DNA from: Ryuthela nishihirai
Lineage: Eukaryota; Arthropoda; Arachnida; Araneae; Heptathelidae
Length of the DNA stretch: 64,000 nucleotides
Direction: 5' to 3'
Assembly: GCA_038380435.1 (NCBI GenBank)
Contig: JAWZYU010000011.1
Location: forward strand, 75,265,501 to 75,329,500
The notes under the pieces were generated by a model, which saw nothing but the letters and a program-made list of their open reading frames with translations, was not told where the DNA came from and did no database searches. Positions within the stretch are counted from its first letter, which is position 1, and every line of letters begins with the position of its first letter. The position numbers and the translations under genes are program-made. Of this stretch, positions 10,693-22,543 are shown piece by piece.

Positions 10693-10875
10693 AATTACCC
10701 ATAAAGCAGCTGCCTACCACAGAGCTCTGACAGGAACCTCTCAGTATAATAAGTCATACAGCATTTCTGTGAGGAAGACGAGACCTTAACAGAAAATGAA
10801 AAATAAGAAAGGTAACATCCATATGTTATCCAGGATTCTAACTCGGATCTCTCTGATCAGTATTCAAGAACTCGA
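10693..10875 (-). mobile_element. F3 SINE
   Basis: On the minus strand the body and the signature CTGTCAGAGCTCTGTGGTAG then GCAGCTGCTTTATG match the 33-kb F3 copy. Remains of the B-box are at about 10838 (inverted CAGGATTCTAACTCGG). Confidence 0.75.
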
Positions 10876-10929
10876 ACCACTCTGTCTCATAAAATTTGTG
10901 CGCAGCATCGAATTGCGCAACTCATCTCT

Positions 10930-11206
10930 CGTGCCACGCCGCACCTTTACCAAATGGGCCTATGGGCATGGCCGCGTCCGTTGGATGGGACGTTAAGCCG
11001 TGGCCCCGTGTGCGGGAGATCCATACCTTGTGAACGTCATAGAACACGCTGGGTGGCCTTGATGGGAGGCTACCATCTGACTCCCAATAGTTGTTCCAGT
11101 GGGTCCTCTCCCCAACTTTCTCTGAGCTTTCGGGGTCCTTGTGACTTGGCCATTTAGTCCCTTGTCTGCAAAAAAGTGCAGCTCAGAGGTAAAACAACCC
11201 AACCCA
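10930..11206 (+). mobile_element. F1 SINE, 5'-truncated
   Basis: Well-preserved body (GGATGGGACGTTAAGCCGTG) and tail (GCAGCTCAGAGGTAAAACAA). The tRNA head is missing or unrecognisable. Confidence 0.88.
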
Positions 11207-11405
11207 ACTTCTCAAATTGGATCGCTGATTGCCACAGAGGCAATAGAGCCTGCAGGCTCCATGCATCAAGGGATGACAGTGAAAAAAATAAAGAAATTAT
11301 TGCGATTTGAAGTGTTTTTTTGCATGTATATGAGTTTTGAACCTAATAGAGCTTGAAAATAATTTTGTACAATTTGGACAGTTATAGTTTCATTTACATG
11401 GAAAC

Positions 11406-11980
11406 TAGAGATGGATTCCGGCTGAAAAAATTTAAATTTCAAAATCGTTGTTGTTAATGTAAAAAAAAATAAAATAAATTATTATAATTTCAACCTTTTA
11501 ATCAGCATTTAGCAATTGAAAATAAGTATCAGGCTGCTTTTGGCTATTTTTAAACGTATACTCTAGCTTTAATAAACGAATGACTCTTTGAATTTATAAT
11601 GATGTATCCTATCAACTTCCAATTTCTTCTAGTATTTCTATTATTTTTCATTCCAAATAGCATTAGCATTTTAAATTTGTCATGAAATGATTATAATTAA
11701 TAATATAAGAATAAAATGAATGATTAACGACATGCGTTTCTGTATACATGTCTTATGATGTTCCAGAGATATGTTTTTTTCCCCAAATTGGGCTCTGGGC
11801 CCTCAACAATTATCGGAATGGTTCTGGCTCGGGAGTTTTTGGGCTCAAGAACGGTTGAAATGGTTCTAGCTCGGGGCGGCCTCGGGCTCAAGAATTGTCG
11901 AAATGGTTCTTGCTCGGGGGGTTTTGGGTTCTGACTCGGGCGGGCGTGGACTCGAAAATTTGAGCTCGATTTCATCTCTA
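11406..11980 (+). mobile_element. Non-autonomous hAT element, 575 bp
   Basis: Starts TAGAGATGGATTCCGGCT and ends with the inverse of TAGAGATGAAATCGAGCTC. It is flanked by a perfect 8-bp direct repeat, ATGGAAAC (11398-11405 and 11981-11988). An 8-bp duplication with TAGAGATG ends is characteristic of hAT transposons. No transposase inside. The right part holds three ~42-bp repeats (GGTTCTNGCTCGGG at 11820, 11862 and 11905). A related copy lies at 50238-50745. Confidence 0.92.
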
Positions 11981-11988
11981 ATGGAAAC

Positions 11989-12845
11989 TGAAATATTACC
12001 ACAAAAACACAAATAGTATTCATTGTCAACGTGTGGCATTTCTCTACATTATAAAAAGTTGTAAAAATTTTCTCATGTCTGCTATAACAGAGATATGTTT
12101 AATTCGTTATTCACATTTTGTTCTGCTCTAAAAGTTGGTATAGAAACGCATCAAGATGGTTGGGTTGAGGGATTAGTAAAGATTTAACTTAAAATGACAT
12201 TGTCCTATAAAAGAATGGAGTTAATAAAAGCCTACTTCCTTTATTGAATTACGGCTGTATGAATCTCCAGAATTCATGGTATGATAAATTTAAATGGTTG
12301 ATCTATAGTAATAAAATAAAAAAAGGTTAAAAATTGCAAAAATTATTTGACAGGATTCATTTTTTATAAATACGTTCATCAGAAAATTATCATTGGACGT
12401 AAAACAAAGGATTTAAAATGATTTTTTTCTTTAGCATTATTTTCTTCGTTATGTGGTTATAACGGATGAATTTGGAATCCTGGAAAGTCATTCGATTGAC
12501 TTATAATAAATATGTATCTTGGAATATACAGTTTGCTCAAAATAAAAGGATAATGGACAATAGCGTACATCGCTCAAAATGGTTTCCAGAAAATACAATT
12601 AAATGTCACATGGAATGGTATTGTGACATGACTGAAATCGTGTACTCTGCATGAGTGCTATATACGAGAGCACGAGCTCTCACATGAGTTCTGATAATGG
12701 AGATATTGGAATTAGAAGATAATGGATATCTAGTAAGGTGTAATATCACTTCTGAGAGCCGCACAGTTCAAGTCACGTGCTTTCATATTGTTGACAAGGC
12801 TTTTAATAACGTAAGCAACGTAAACATGGTCAGTTCATGCAGCTT
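11989..12845. other. No recognised feature
   Basis: AT-rich, with stops in all frames apart from a 62-codon frame at 12466 that has no family resemblance. Confidence 0.5.
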
Positions 12846-12849
12846 ACTG

Positions 12850-13620
12850 TAATAAAGATCATTCCTCCACAAGATCAAATTCCTGCATTTCCAGGAATGA
12901 GATCGGGGGTTTCTGGTTGGCCATTCCATCGTATTAATATCTTGACTTTCATGGAAATCTTCACCACATCAGCCCTATGAAGACATGAATGATCGTCCAT
13001 AAAAATGAAAGCAGTGTTGAGAGCATCCCTGAAAAACCTCACATAGGATGCAGGAATCACTCTCTGTTTCACGGAGAAGTCAGAGCACTTCCCTGGAAAA
13101 CGTGAAGTTCTGTGAGGCTGGTAATCAAGATGCCAATGAGAACTATCCCAATACCACCACCAAAATGGTGTCATTCTTTGATGTTACAGTGGTTGTGGAG
13201 AGTCCTTATTCTGGACTCATCTGTGAAGAGAATATTTGCTTCAGGATAGGGAAAAGGTGGTATTGTGTGCTCCATGTTAAACGAATTCATCTGTTGATAG
13301 CGTTGAGGGGAGATACAACTCTTAGTGCATACGGACCTCGTTCATTGCAGATTCTTGCAACCGGCATGTTATAAAACTGACATCCTGTTGGTGATGGCAG
13401 CTCGTGAGACAGCTGCCTAGCTATCCTTTTCCTATTTCGCCTTGTTGTTAAAGATAGATAACTGTCATCCTGAGCAGCTATGGACCTGGAATGGCTTCTT
13501 CTGTTTCTTTAAATTGTTTCGAAAGTTTTGAGAGGACATTTTGTTTAAGGCTTTGGGTATCTCAGTTTGGGACTGACCCGTTTTCATTTAACACAGTCCT
13601 TCTATAAGTCGTCTTTGTGA
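12850..13620 (-). pseudogene. Tc1-like transposase pseudogene
   Basis: Family role: a DDE cut-and-paste transposase for TA sites. Reading down from 13620 on the minus strand, across several frameshifts: an N-terminal SQTEIPKALNKM-type helix; a region ending ARQLSHELPSPTG at ~13395; the block with the first catalytic Asp, ILFTDESR, at ~13220; a GGG segment followed by TELHVFQG at ~13090; and FIFMDDHSCLHRADVV at ~13000, matching the second-Asp motif FMQDNARPHRA with several changes. A decayed WP.R.P block follows near 12900. The length and block order match a whole Tc1 transposase, but there are stops and shifts throughout, so it is dead. I did not find its terminal repeats. Confidence 0.82.
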
Positions 13621-13737
13621 CATGGTCAAATAAAACTGTTACCAGAATTAACGTCATGCAGGTTAGAACGTAAATGAGTAAGGACTGAAACCACTCACTC
13701 TTTTATAGCAACCTAATTTTCATAACCACTCCGTCAT

Positions 13738-13935
13738 CAGGATGGCTACAGATCACGCGCGCTTGACTACTGATCAAAGGGATTTGTTTTCGGGTCCTGG
13801 ATATGGTATAGATGTTTCTTTTACGTGTTGTCTTTCAGTTCAGATTTCGCCTTCCTCAGGGATTTCCTCTGTAGCGTATAAAACTGATAGATTCTTCAGA
13901 CCTCTGTGGCATGCGGCTGCCTGAGAGGTAAATTT
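13738..13935 (+). mobile_element. F3 SINE, diverged
   Basis: Head with GACTACTGATCAAAGGGATT and a decayed B-box (CGGGTCCTGGAT), the body, and the signature TTCAGACCTCTGTGGCATGC then GGCTGCCTGAG near 13896-13924. Confidence 0.72.
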
Positions 13936-15019
13936 AAGAAGTTTCTTAATTTTCATGGTCGTATCGGTTAAATGTGTATGCATTTGCCTTTGCGCAATGC
14001 AAAATTTTCATAGACGCCATATTTCATGTCTCTTCTTTATAAAGGTTTTGAGTTAAAAGAGGTTTTGAGATTATCCGTTAAAATTTGAGCACCAGTGTAC
14101 TTCTCTTATTTCCTTATTTAAAATACATAGGTTGGAATCCGCCATCTAAAGTACCAATAAAACGTAATGAATATTAGTTATCTGAGAACACTGTTCGAGA
14201 TTTATCGCAGATAAGGAATTGCTTTCATGATAATTATTATCACCTACTTAGCAGCTCCATGTTGTCAGATGAAAATGCCGCTATTAACAGCAGCATGACA
14301 TATTTTAAATCTCCTGAAATTCCAAACTCATGTCACTGATGATTTAGTCCACTTGTTGTTAATAATGGTTTATTACATATTTATTGATTGGTTAGCTAGA
14401 ATAATAGGAATTGCGTAAGTACAGTGGTTTTAAAATCATAGATAGTTAATATTTGTCAATTTAAAGTCAAAGATTTTCGAGAAAAAAGATGAAGCTGCTA
14501 TTCAAAACATTCGTTGCACAAATTCCTTGGTGTACGATATCTAGTATCTTGCAACCTATCTGAATGTATTAAGTTGCATTCGATATGAACGAATTTACAA
14601 TATTCTAACAGCAGAGCATCATTAAATTGGATCAATTGTAATTTCTCATACATGAGTTTAATATGCAACGTTTATGCTACGTATTGTCACTGGAGTGACG
14701 TTATTCTGTTTTGTTTATTAGTACCTCTACAGGAGCAGGGAAGACAAGGTGAAATTTTAGAAACAAACTTCGCACCACCGAAATCACTCTGAAATAATTG
14801 CGTTTAATGGTTTCGGCTGCAAACCTCAATTAAGTAAACGAAAATATCGGCTAAGGGAACACTAATGGAGGATACTCCAGAGGGAAGATTCACAACAAGT
14901 GATTATCAAAGCAAATTAATTTTTGATAACTCTATTTACGTGTTAATTTCAGCTCCCTTATTGCTACTCTAAACATCACTTAACTCAACAAAATGTTTGC
15001 TATTCATAAACATTTACAG
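13936..15019. other. AT-rich region without supported feature
   Basis: No repeat or coding family recognised. Confidence 0.5.
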
Positions 15020-15410
15020 CTTCATTAAATAAGTTTAGAGAAAAATTGTCATTTGCCGGGTGGAATCGGAACCCACGACCTCCTGATGACATGTCAGGTG
15101 CTCTGACCGCTGCGTTACCGGTCGCTGATCATGATCTCCTCCATTGGTGGTTTTAAGCATTATACCATAGAATCAGTCATTGGAATCTACTTGACTTTAA
15201 TTAAAGAGTTAGGTCTAGAAGCACTTTCCAGGTTAGTGCACACGACCAGCTACAAGAGGCATGGTATTTGTTTAAAGCCAACACGCTTTACCGAGTGTAA
15301 GGATGCTTTATTGAATAATAGGTAATCACAGGGAAGCACCTGTAGGTCATATACGTAAAATATCATCAGGAGGTCGTGGGATCCGAACTCATGGCCACCT
15401 GACGTTATTG
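15020..15410. mobile_element. F4 head-to-head tRNA-SINE composite
   Basis: Minus strand 15125-15052 folds well as a tRNA: GCAGCGGTCAGAGC (D-arm/A-box), CCTGA-CATGTCA-TCAGG (anticodon stem and 7-base loop) and GTGGGTTCCGATTCCAC (T-arm/B-box). On the plus strand at 15361-15395 there is another anticodon/T-arm-like piece (TCATCAGGAGGTCGTGGGAT). The spacer resembles the one in the 5.6-6.0 kb copy (TTTTAAGCATTATACCATAG versus TTTAAACATTATCCCATGG). Confidence 0.7.
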
Positions 15411-15477
15411 TATATAACCTACACGTGCTTACTTTTGATTACCTGTTATTCATCATTTGCAGTTTCTTTTCTTCAAA

Positions 15478-15726
15478 ATGAGGGGTGTACTTATTATTGT
15501 GTTGGTGTTTGGGAGCATCAGTTTATGCATCGCCGAAAAGCAAACTCTAGAAAATTTCATTCATTTGGAAATAAGTGTATATAATATCTTGTTACCTATC
15601 TCTACCGATTTTCGTTTGTATTATGCTCGCAGTGTGAGGATTTGGCAAACCCTTGCTCCAACAAATCTCCCTAACCAGGTGGTTGTTCTTAACAAGCTAC
15701 ATATTGCAAGTAAGCTTACGACATAG
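15478..15726 (+). CDS. Possible signal-peptide exon of an unknown secreted protein
   Basis: The ATG at 15478 starts MRGVLIIVLVFGSISLCIA, a classical secretion signal (charged n-region, 13-residue hydrophobic core, CIA cleavage site), followed by EKQTLENF. Sixteen bases upstream is a plausible 3' splice site, TTCATCATTTGCAG, ending at 15462, so this could be a second exon carrying the start codon. The frame stays open to 15726, but the residues after ~40 look like translated AT-rich DNA, so a real exon might end earlier. A weak donor (GTGTAT) follows GAAATAA at about 15575. No cysteine framework and no recognised family. No partner exon was found within the window. It could be chance. Confidence 0.3.
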   Translation: MRGVLIIVLVFGSISLCIAEKQTLENFIHLEISVYNILLPISTDFRLYYARSVRIWQTLAPTNLPNQVVVLNKLHIASKLTT

Positions 15727-15729
15727 GGG

Positions 15730-17443
15730 ATGTCATCAGCAAACAAAAAATGTTCGTACACTAAAAGTATTTAAAAATAAAAGGCGAATTTGCAAAGTAA
15801 ATATTTAAAACAATTGGCAGTAAAAACTGAAATAGTCGTCTATTTAACTTTTAAACGATGTTTAATGTTAAAAAATGTTTAAAAAATTACAACACATTTG
15901 ACACACTCAATATTAATAATATTTATAGAATTTCTAAACTAATCAAACGTACCTAAATATCAATATTGTTATAAGTTTTATGTTATAAGTTTTAATAGGA
16001 AATTCTTGAGCGTGAGTTCAAAAGAATATTTAGTGACAAAATTTTATAAATGAACTAATTTATTACAAAAGTATAAATAAAAACACAAATATAAAATAAA
16101 TTTCACTAACGCAAATCTTTATCTTCATCAGTATGAAAATAAAGCATTAGAAGAATATTTCACCTTTTCACTATTACTACAAATAGTTGTTTCTTTAGAA
16201 TTGTTACAATCCCAACTCAAAGCATAAAATAAGACATTTTACATTACTCATTAAGCGGCACAATCATATTTGCGAATAAACCTGTAAACTATCAAGTATA
16301 ATCTTACCAATTCTTTAAACAAACCAAGAATAACCACACACACATCAAACGAGTTTTTCCAGAATTTCAGGCATCAAGTACTCCAAAACTGCAGCTAAGT
16401 ATATTTGGGCTTTCAGAACCAATTCTTTTCAGACGTTGATCACCACGCATCATACGATGCACTCTTTCTACAGAGAAGTTAAGGTCAGCTGTACTTGCTC
16501 GACTTACATTTCACGCCTAATCTCCAAGAATTTTGAGAAACTTTCCTAACATTAATTTTATGCTATTTCACTTAGTGTAAAAGGAATATACACATTCAAG
16601 CACCTCTAACTTTTTCATTCCCTTTAAACATAATTAAAGTTCAAATTCTTATTGCTCCAATCCACTAGTGAGACGTGATTCACATGCTAAAGCACACGCG
16701 AACATCAAAGTGATACAGAACATCACGGTTTCATTGTTGCTCATTCACCTGTAGTAACAATATTATTGTTTTGTTTACACGTACTAACTAATATTTTCCG
16801 CGGAGGTTTGAACAGGAAACCCCGTTTTTTTATCGGAGATTATATGTTCCTAGATGAAATGAGCTTTGAGCATCAATTTAAGAAATGGAAGGATAAATGA
16901 GACACTCTAAAATCTCTGGTATCTAACGACATCATAAATAAATTTATTTCAAGAACTTCTGTATTTTTTTCCGGTTTTTTTCTAATTTTGGTTGACTGAA
17001 AGTACCCCTTCACAGTTTTCACGTATAACAATCCCCTAGCACTATATTAATATTCTATACAATATCATTTAAAAATTCACAAACAATTAAGTAATGTTTC
17101 ATTCCTCTTTTCAAGGGAAGTAATAGCATCTGGTAATTTTGAGAAACATACAGCAATGAATTCTAAGTTTTTGTCGATAGACTCTTTCACCATGAATTGT
17201 CTCAAAACGTTATTGAATGTTTATGTTCTTCGTCAATGTTGTTCACCATCTCTTTTGCCTTTTTAAAACGTGTGTCATTGCAGAGAGCTGCAAATATCAA
17301 TGTTTTCCATTTCTCCAGGACGGACGTAGGAGACAGTGAGACCTCCTGTGAAATTTCTTTTAAAATTTGATTTCTTGATAGAGATTTCTTCAGCAAACCC
17401 TTTTTGTCACTGGATGCCAACAGATAAAGATCGCAAATCCAAG
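15730..17443. other. AT-rich region, possibly decayed coding relic on minus strand
   Basis: Minus-strand open pieces exist (for example 17456-17202, 84 codons), but I recognise no family. Nothing else is supported. Confidence 0.4.
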
Positions 17444-17445
17444 TA

Positions 17446-17661
17446 CAGTCGCTCAAAAAAGTATCCGAGCACTACGTTTGATTACAGAAATCAGAAAAAA
17501 ATATCTGGCAACGATTTTTTTAGAAATTAATGATTTGACAACCTTAGTGTCACGTGACACGAACGTTGCCAAATCATTAATTTCTAAAAAAAATCGTTGG
17601 GAGATATTTTTTCTGATTTCTGTAATCAACCGTAGTGTTCGGATACTTTTTTGAGCGACTG
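17446..17661. mobile_element. Palindromic MITE (same family as 7080)
   Basis: 216 bp, CAGTCGCTCAAAAAAGTATC at both ends in inverted orientation, centre GTGTCACGTGACAC, flanked by TA at 17444-17445 and 17662-17663. The arms differ by a few substitutions. Confidence 0.93.
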
Positions 17662-17913
17662 TACCTGTGGAGTGCATGGATACACAGTAAGGTCGGGTAA
17701 AGCGAAAAATTTGGTTCTTTTCGTTTCCTGATAGTGCTAAAATTTGTCAATAAAGCTTCTAATCAAGAATGCAAAAATTTGTTTAAATAAAAAAAAAACA
17801 ATGTTGTCCCAGCCTTTCACTTTTCATCATTATAACATCGCTGGAAAAAGTTCCATTTTTTGTTTTCTTGATGATGATCTTCTTGATTCTTTGTAGATAT
17901 TTTATCCATTTTT

Positions 17914-18085
17914 CTTATTTGCTACATAAGGAGAGACGGATTCTAGAAACTATCTCTCTTAACTAGTACAGGCATTTTTAGACAAGGATATGCACAACTA
18001 ACACCAAAGTCGTTTGCTGTTTACTGCCTCAAGGCAAACATAACAAAAATGTTACGTCATCTGGAACACTATCTCACTGGAATAT
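17914..18085 (-). mobile_element. F2 SINE, old copy
   Basis: Recognisable by GGATTCTAGAAACTATCTC, ACAGGCATTTTTAGACAAGG and the CCAAAGTCGTTTGCTG segments in the F2 order. The head is lost. Confidence 0.6.
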
Positions 18086-18396
18086 TCAGAATCTTCCAAT
18101 GGGAAAGCTGAACATCTTTCAGTCTCATTGATTGATCTCATTGACATTCAAGTCTCTATTTTGCCGAGAACTACCTTACAAAATACGCGAAGTTCTCAGA
18201 GAGTGTGTGCGCGAGGGGAAGAGGGATACACCCTGCAGCAGATCTGGTCACTATGTCGTCATGTTAGAAATGATATCTTAATGTAGAATCAATACTGGTA
18301 TCAATTCAGAATCTTGTCAATGGACGTTGCTGTCAAGATGACACAGCAGAAAGTGAAGCATGAAAGAGGAATTATCAGAATCACAACACTCACTTG

Positions 18397-18769
18397 CAGG
18401 GCCGATCTGGGGTGGTGGTGGCAAGGAGGCCAAGGGCTTTGCTCAAATATTGTTTAACGATCTGTAATAATTGATTTTATCAATGACTTCTTTAATACTA
18501 GTTATGAAATGAAATTCATGTTCACTATTTATGTATGGTAATTTACGTAAAGGTAAAAGTACTAAGGGTAAAAGAGGAAAAACATTATTAAACTTATTTA
18601 TATTTGATGTATTTTTGAAGACATGTTTTAAAACCCTAAAACAGAGGGGAATATACTGAATATAATATGTTACATTGAATAGAAATGAAGTCTCTTGCCC
18701 TTTTACATTTCTTTGGCTCGATTGGGCTTTTGGCCCCCCACTCGATTTTTTTTTATAGATCATAGCTTG
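18397..18769 (+). mobile_element. hAT-type MITE
   Basis: 373 bp, starting CAGGGCCGATCTGGGG and ending in ATAGATCATAGCTTG, with near-identical 8-bp flanks CTCACTTG (18389-18396) and CTCATTTG (18770-18777). The interior near 18680-18740 (GAAGTCTCTTGCCC) resembles the 27383-27660 MITE. Bases 18460-18560 also resemble 20630-20740 (TCATCAATGACT then AATATTGGCTATGAAA). The 106-codon minus frame inside is not a gene. Confidence 0.7.
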
Positions 18770-19389
18770 CTCATTTGTTTATACATTTTGACATTAAGAG
18801 CCTGTATTCGCTGTTATGGAGGATTCAAGTCTGGGCAAAGATGGAGACTTTTTAACATGAAATGAAGCAGTATGTGTTTCTCTATTGAATGTGTCGCATT
18901 GTAAAATCTGTCAAGTGATACGCATTTGTAAAAGTGTGTCCACTTTTACAAATAATGATTATAAACATTAGAGAGGTTATAATTTATTAAAATGCCTTAA
19001 TTCTTAGTTGAGCACACAAATTCGTCAACTTCTAAGTTAGGAATAAAATTTCTCTTGATTATACATTTGTAGGTGAATCTTAGAACTGTCTCCATATATA
19101 AATAATTTTTTTATATTTTTGTATTTTTAAGTCGAGTAGTAAAATAGAAGAATTATTCTGATTGAATAAATAATGGGCCCCTCCTTACTTAATACTAATG
19201 TCTCCATTATTTTAGAACCTAAAATTTTACATATCTTTTATTAAATCCTATAAAAGCACACTAATTTACGCTAATGGCATCATACACAATTTATGGTTCA
19301 TCTCTTTCATTATTTTTCCAAATCTTTTCTTATTTCTTTTCTTTCTACTATTTAGATTAATTTTTATCTCGTTCCAAAAAAAATTTTAA

Positions 19390-20300
19390 TTTTGTCATCC
19401 ATCTTTCAGTCTATAGGCATCGAACTTTGTCTTTTTAGAGGTAAATTAAAAAATGTTTTGCGTTGGATAGGTATTGATGAAATATTTCGATTCGCACTCT
19501 CCAAATTTTCTAAAAACTATAATAGCACCCTCTTAAGTTGGAAAAGTGGAAATATCCGCGAATGTAAAAAGAAATATTGGCGAACGAAATATTTTATGCT
19601 AGAATTTATAAGTTTGGTTGTGGAATGTGAAGGTCATGATGTTTCCATTTTGTAACAACTATTTGACCCCTTATCCAGAGAGTAGTAGGAAAACAGCTTT
19701 TTTGTGCTACGAGATAATTGTTTGTTTTCAGAGAAAATTAAAAATTCTTTTTGGGTCAGATAGGTATTGATGAAGTATTATTATGATACTGTTGCCTCTA
19801 ACAATGGAAAAAGTAAAAATTTTTAAAATTTTAAACGAATATTGCAAGTGATGTATTTATACTATAATCTTGACATTTTGGTACCGGAATGTGACTGTCA
19901 CGAAAATTATATTGATGACAAAGTGTTGATTTCTCACTCCTAGGGTGGATGGAAAACGTAACTGTTTTTCCTTAAGAGATAATTGAAAAACTTTTTTATT
20001 TAGATTATACTAATGAAATGTTATAATCCTTAGGTAGTTTTTTTTATATCGTTAGAGGTCGCTAAATATGGAAAATGTGAAACTTTTAACGAAAGTTGCA
20101 AATTATTTCCTTATGGTACAAATTTATAATATCTGTGGTAAATTGTCAAGAAATTTTCCACTCACAGGAATATTCTGCCCCTCTTTTCTCAGAATGGTGT
20201 GAGTAAAACAACTTTTCTAAACTGAAGGAAAAAAAGACAAATACTTTTAATGTTCTGTAAGTACCAATGAAATACTACTGTTTGCGTTTTCTCCATTATC
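19390..20300 (+). repeat. Ancient tandem repeat, ~240-295 bp period
   Basis: Four diverged units share the landmark GGATAGGTATTGATGAAAT, at about 19465, 19759, 20002 and 20257. Each is followed by AT-rich text, then a GACCCCTTATCC/CCACTC block and GAAAACAACTTTTTT. Two more units lie at 63070-63500. Family unknown; it may be a decayed satellite. Confidence 0.6.
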
Positions 20301-21369
20301 CATTAGAATTCAAACGTTTAAGGAACAAAGAAGTTGGTAAGAGAAAATCTCAATTCTCTTTTAGGAAATTAGCAATCTTCAAATATTATCTGTTGTGAAA
20401 TTAGTGGCAAAACAGCATCATCATTGCAAGATTATGTCTTCTTAATATAAATTATTATTTTCTCAGCAGTTATTAATTGCTTTATTGTGCAGTTTATTTT
20501 ATTATTATTTATGATATGCTCTTGTTCTAAAACAGCTGAATAATTATAACACGTCCAATTTCTGTAGCCAAAGCTGTACTTCCTATTTGTTCATATTATC
20601 ATGAATATGCTCATGCTATTAATTCATTGTTACATAAAATTCATCAATTTCATCAATGACTACTTCAATATTGGCTATGAAAAGAATTTCATGTCCACTA
20701 CAATGTGGGATAATTTATCACGATCACCACGCGTATTATTAATATGGAGGGTAACACAGATTTTAAATAGTTTCAGTCCTGTCTGTAAAGTTTTGATATG
20801 CCGCAGCAAATTAAATATATCAGAAATGCAATTCTTGTTTAATTTTCATGCAACTGTTGGTTGCGTATTTTGTAGTATTTTGTTTTTCATTTTGTCTCAA
20901 AATTTCGTAACCATCGACGAAAGCATCCTGCAGATTTCGCTTCTATGTATAGATTTGATTCTTCGTTATTTAATCCATCAATTCTGAGTAATACATGCTT
21001 TAGTACAGTATGTAATAAAGACAGGGCAATTTGGAGCATTTTTGAAGAAGTGAATCGAAAGGTGTCGTAGCATGAATCGAACTTGGTTTCAAGCAAACTT
21101 CTGTTTGTAAGTGATGATCATATCTGGTGATTAAGAGAATCAGGAATGATAATTTTCTTTCTCATGTTCAGTGGAAAAGTTAATGGTGGAAAATGCAGAA
21201 TAAAGTCGGGAATAAAACATATTAAGTTCTAAATTTGTTTAACGTTAAAAACAATTTCGTTCAATTAAAAACAATTCTATTTAATTAAAAACAATTCCAT
21301 TTGAAAAACTCTCCGTGATTCTTCGATCACGCTTTTCTTTCTTGTGTGCCATTTGAAAGCAACCTCCAC
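20301..21369. other. AT-rich region, no gene supported
   Basis: Includes 20630-20740, a diverged match to the interior of the 18397 MITE. At 21255-21300 there is a short tandem ATTAAAAACAATTC. A 128-codon frame at 20601 has no recognised motif. Confidence 0.45.
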
Positions 21370-22543
21370 TGATCGGTTCCTGAGCAACTCCTAGTGCTAA
21401 ATCGTAAAATAAAACAACGACTTGTTTTCCCTCAAAACGTCTCCGATTTTGACTTGTATTCTACCCCTCAAATACGAATAAACCATCTTAGTGACAGCCC
21501 CCTTAAACCAATAACCTCTAATTTATTTAATAAAATATTAATAAACAGGGAATCAAAAGCTTTAGACATATCCAGAAATAAAAACACACCACTCTTTCAT
21601 TTTTATTGAAACCATTATAAATTAATTTTACTACTTCAGCTATAACATCAGCTGTACCTTTATTTTTTCTAAACACATACTAGTGTTCCGATAGTATAGT
21701 ATATTTAGTAAGGTAATTAATTAACCTTAAATGCATTGACTTTTCAAATAATTTTGAAAAGACAGTTTGTATTGAAAACAGGCCTATAATTCTCTACAAG
21801 CATTTTATCACCATTTTTATAAATTGGGATAACCAACGAATTCTTAAGTGAAGATGGAAAAAATCTGCCTGCAAGTGACAAATTGTAACACTTCAGTAAA
21901 ATTCCAGATATTACGCTGATCACTCTCTGTAACGTGTAGACTTAGAAGTTATCATCACCTGAAGATTTGTTTAACTTAAGCCTAAAGCTGTCTGAATTAA
22001 TTCACTTTCACTAATCGGTAACAAGGCCATTGAATTTACTCTGTAATATTTCACATCATCCGATATGTTTGCACAGGTTATTTCCTCTGTAACGTATTTT
22101 ATTAGATCATCTACCACATTGATGTAATAATCATTAAAGACATCGGCGATTATCTTTTTATCCTTAAAGGTATCGTGTATTCTTCCACCAATTCGGATTT
22201 CATTTAACAGATTTTCATACTTATATTTACCAGTTAATTCGTTAATAATTTTCCACTGCTGTTTAGAGTCATTACCTGTCGAAAGAACTTTATATTTGCA
22301 ATAATTATTTTTAGCAATTCTTAATTTATTAGTTAAGATATTACGGAGAAGAGCGAATCTATCCTTAATTTCTTCGTATTCCTCATTATTACCTGGACAG
22401 CTTTTAAGCCTTTTATATAATTTGGTGTTTTCTGTAATTAATTGAAGTGTTTCATCTGTGGCCCATTGTTTTAATATTTTCTTTTTGGTGCTTGGCGAAT
22501 TCTTCAATTTGTACATTTTTTTAACACACATATTAATTTGATC
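21370..22543 (-). pseudogene. LINE A ORF2, linker and reverse transcriptase part
   Basis: A non-LTR retrotransposon of CR1-like type. ORF2 of such elements makes the endonuclease/reverse transcriptase for target-primed insertion. From 22531 to 21971 a 186-codon frame holds the endonuclease-RT linker (KKKILKQWATDETLQLI; KLYKRLKSCPG; FNDYYINVVDDL). Below 21960, in broken frames, come RT blocks: FPSSLKNSLVIPIYKNGDK, ENYRPV, FLDMSKAFDSL near 21560, and a GVAQG-like block near 21370. The match stops before the YADD box, so the 3' end of this copy is gone. The upstream part continues beyond the LINE B insertion, at 24059. Confidence 0.85.
22534..22543. repeat. Target duplication, left, of LINE B
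   Basis: TAATTTGATC, repeated at 24059-24068. Removing the intervening DNA plus one copy restores LINE A's frame. Confidence 0.9.

Noticed and set aside
16330..17456. Transposase on the minus strand
   Set aside because: Open pieces and a few suggestive residues, but no ordered motif set of any family.
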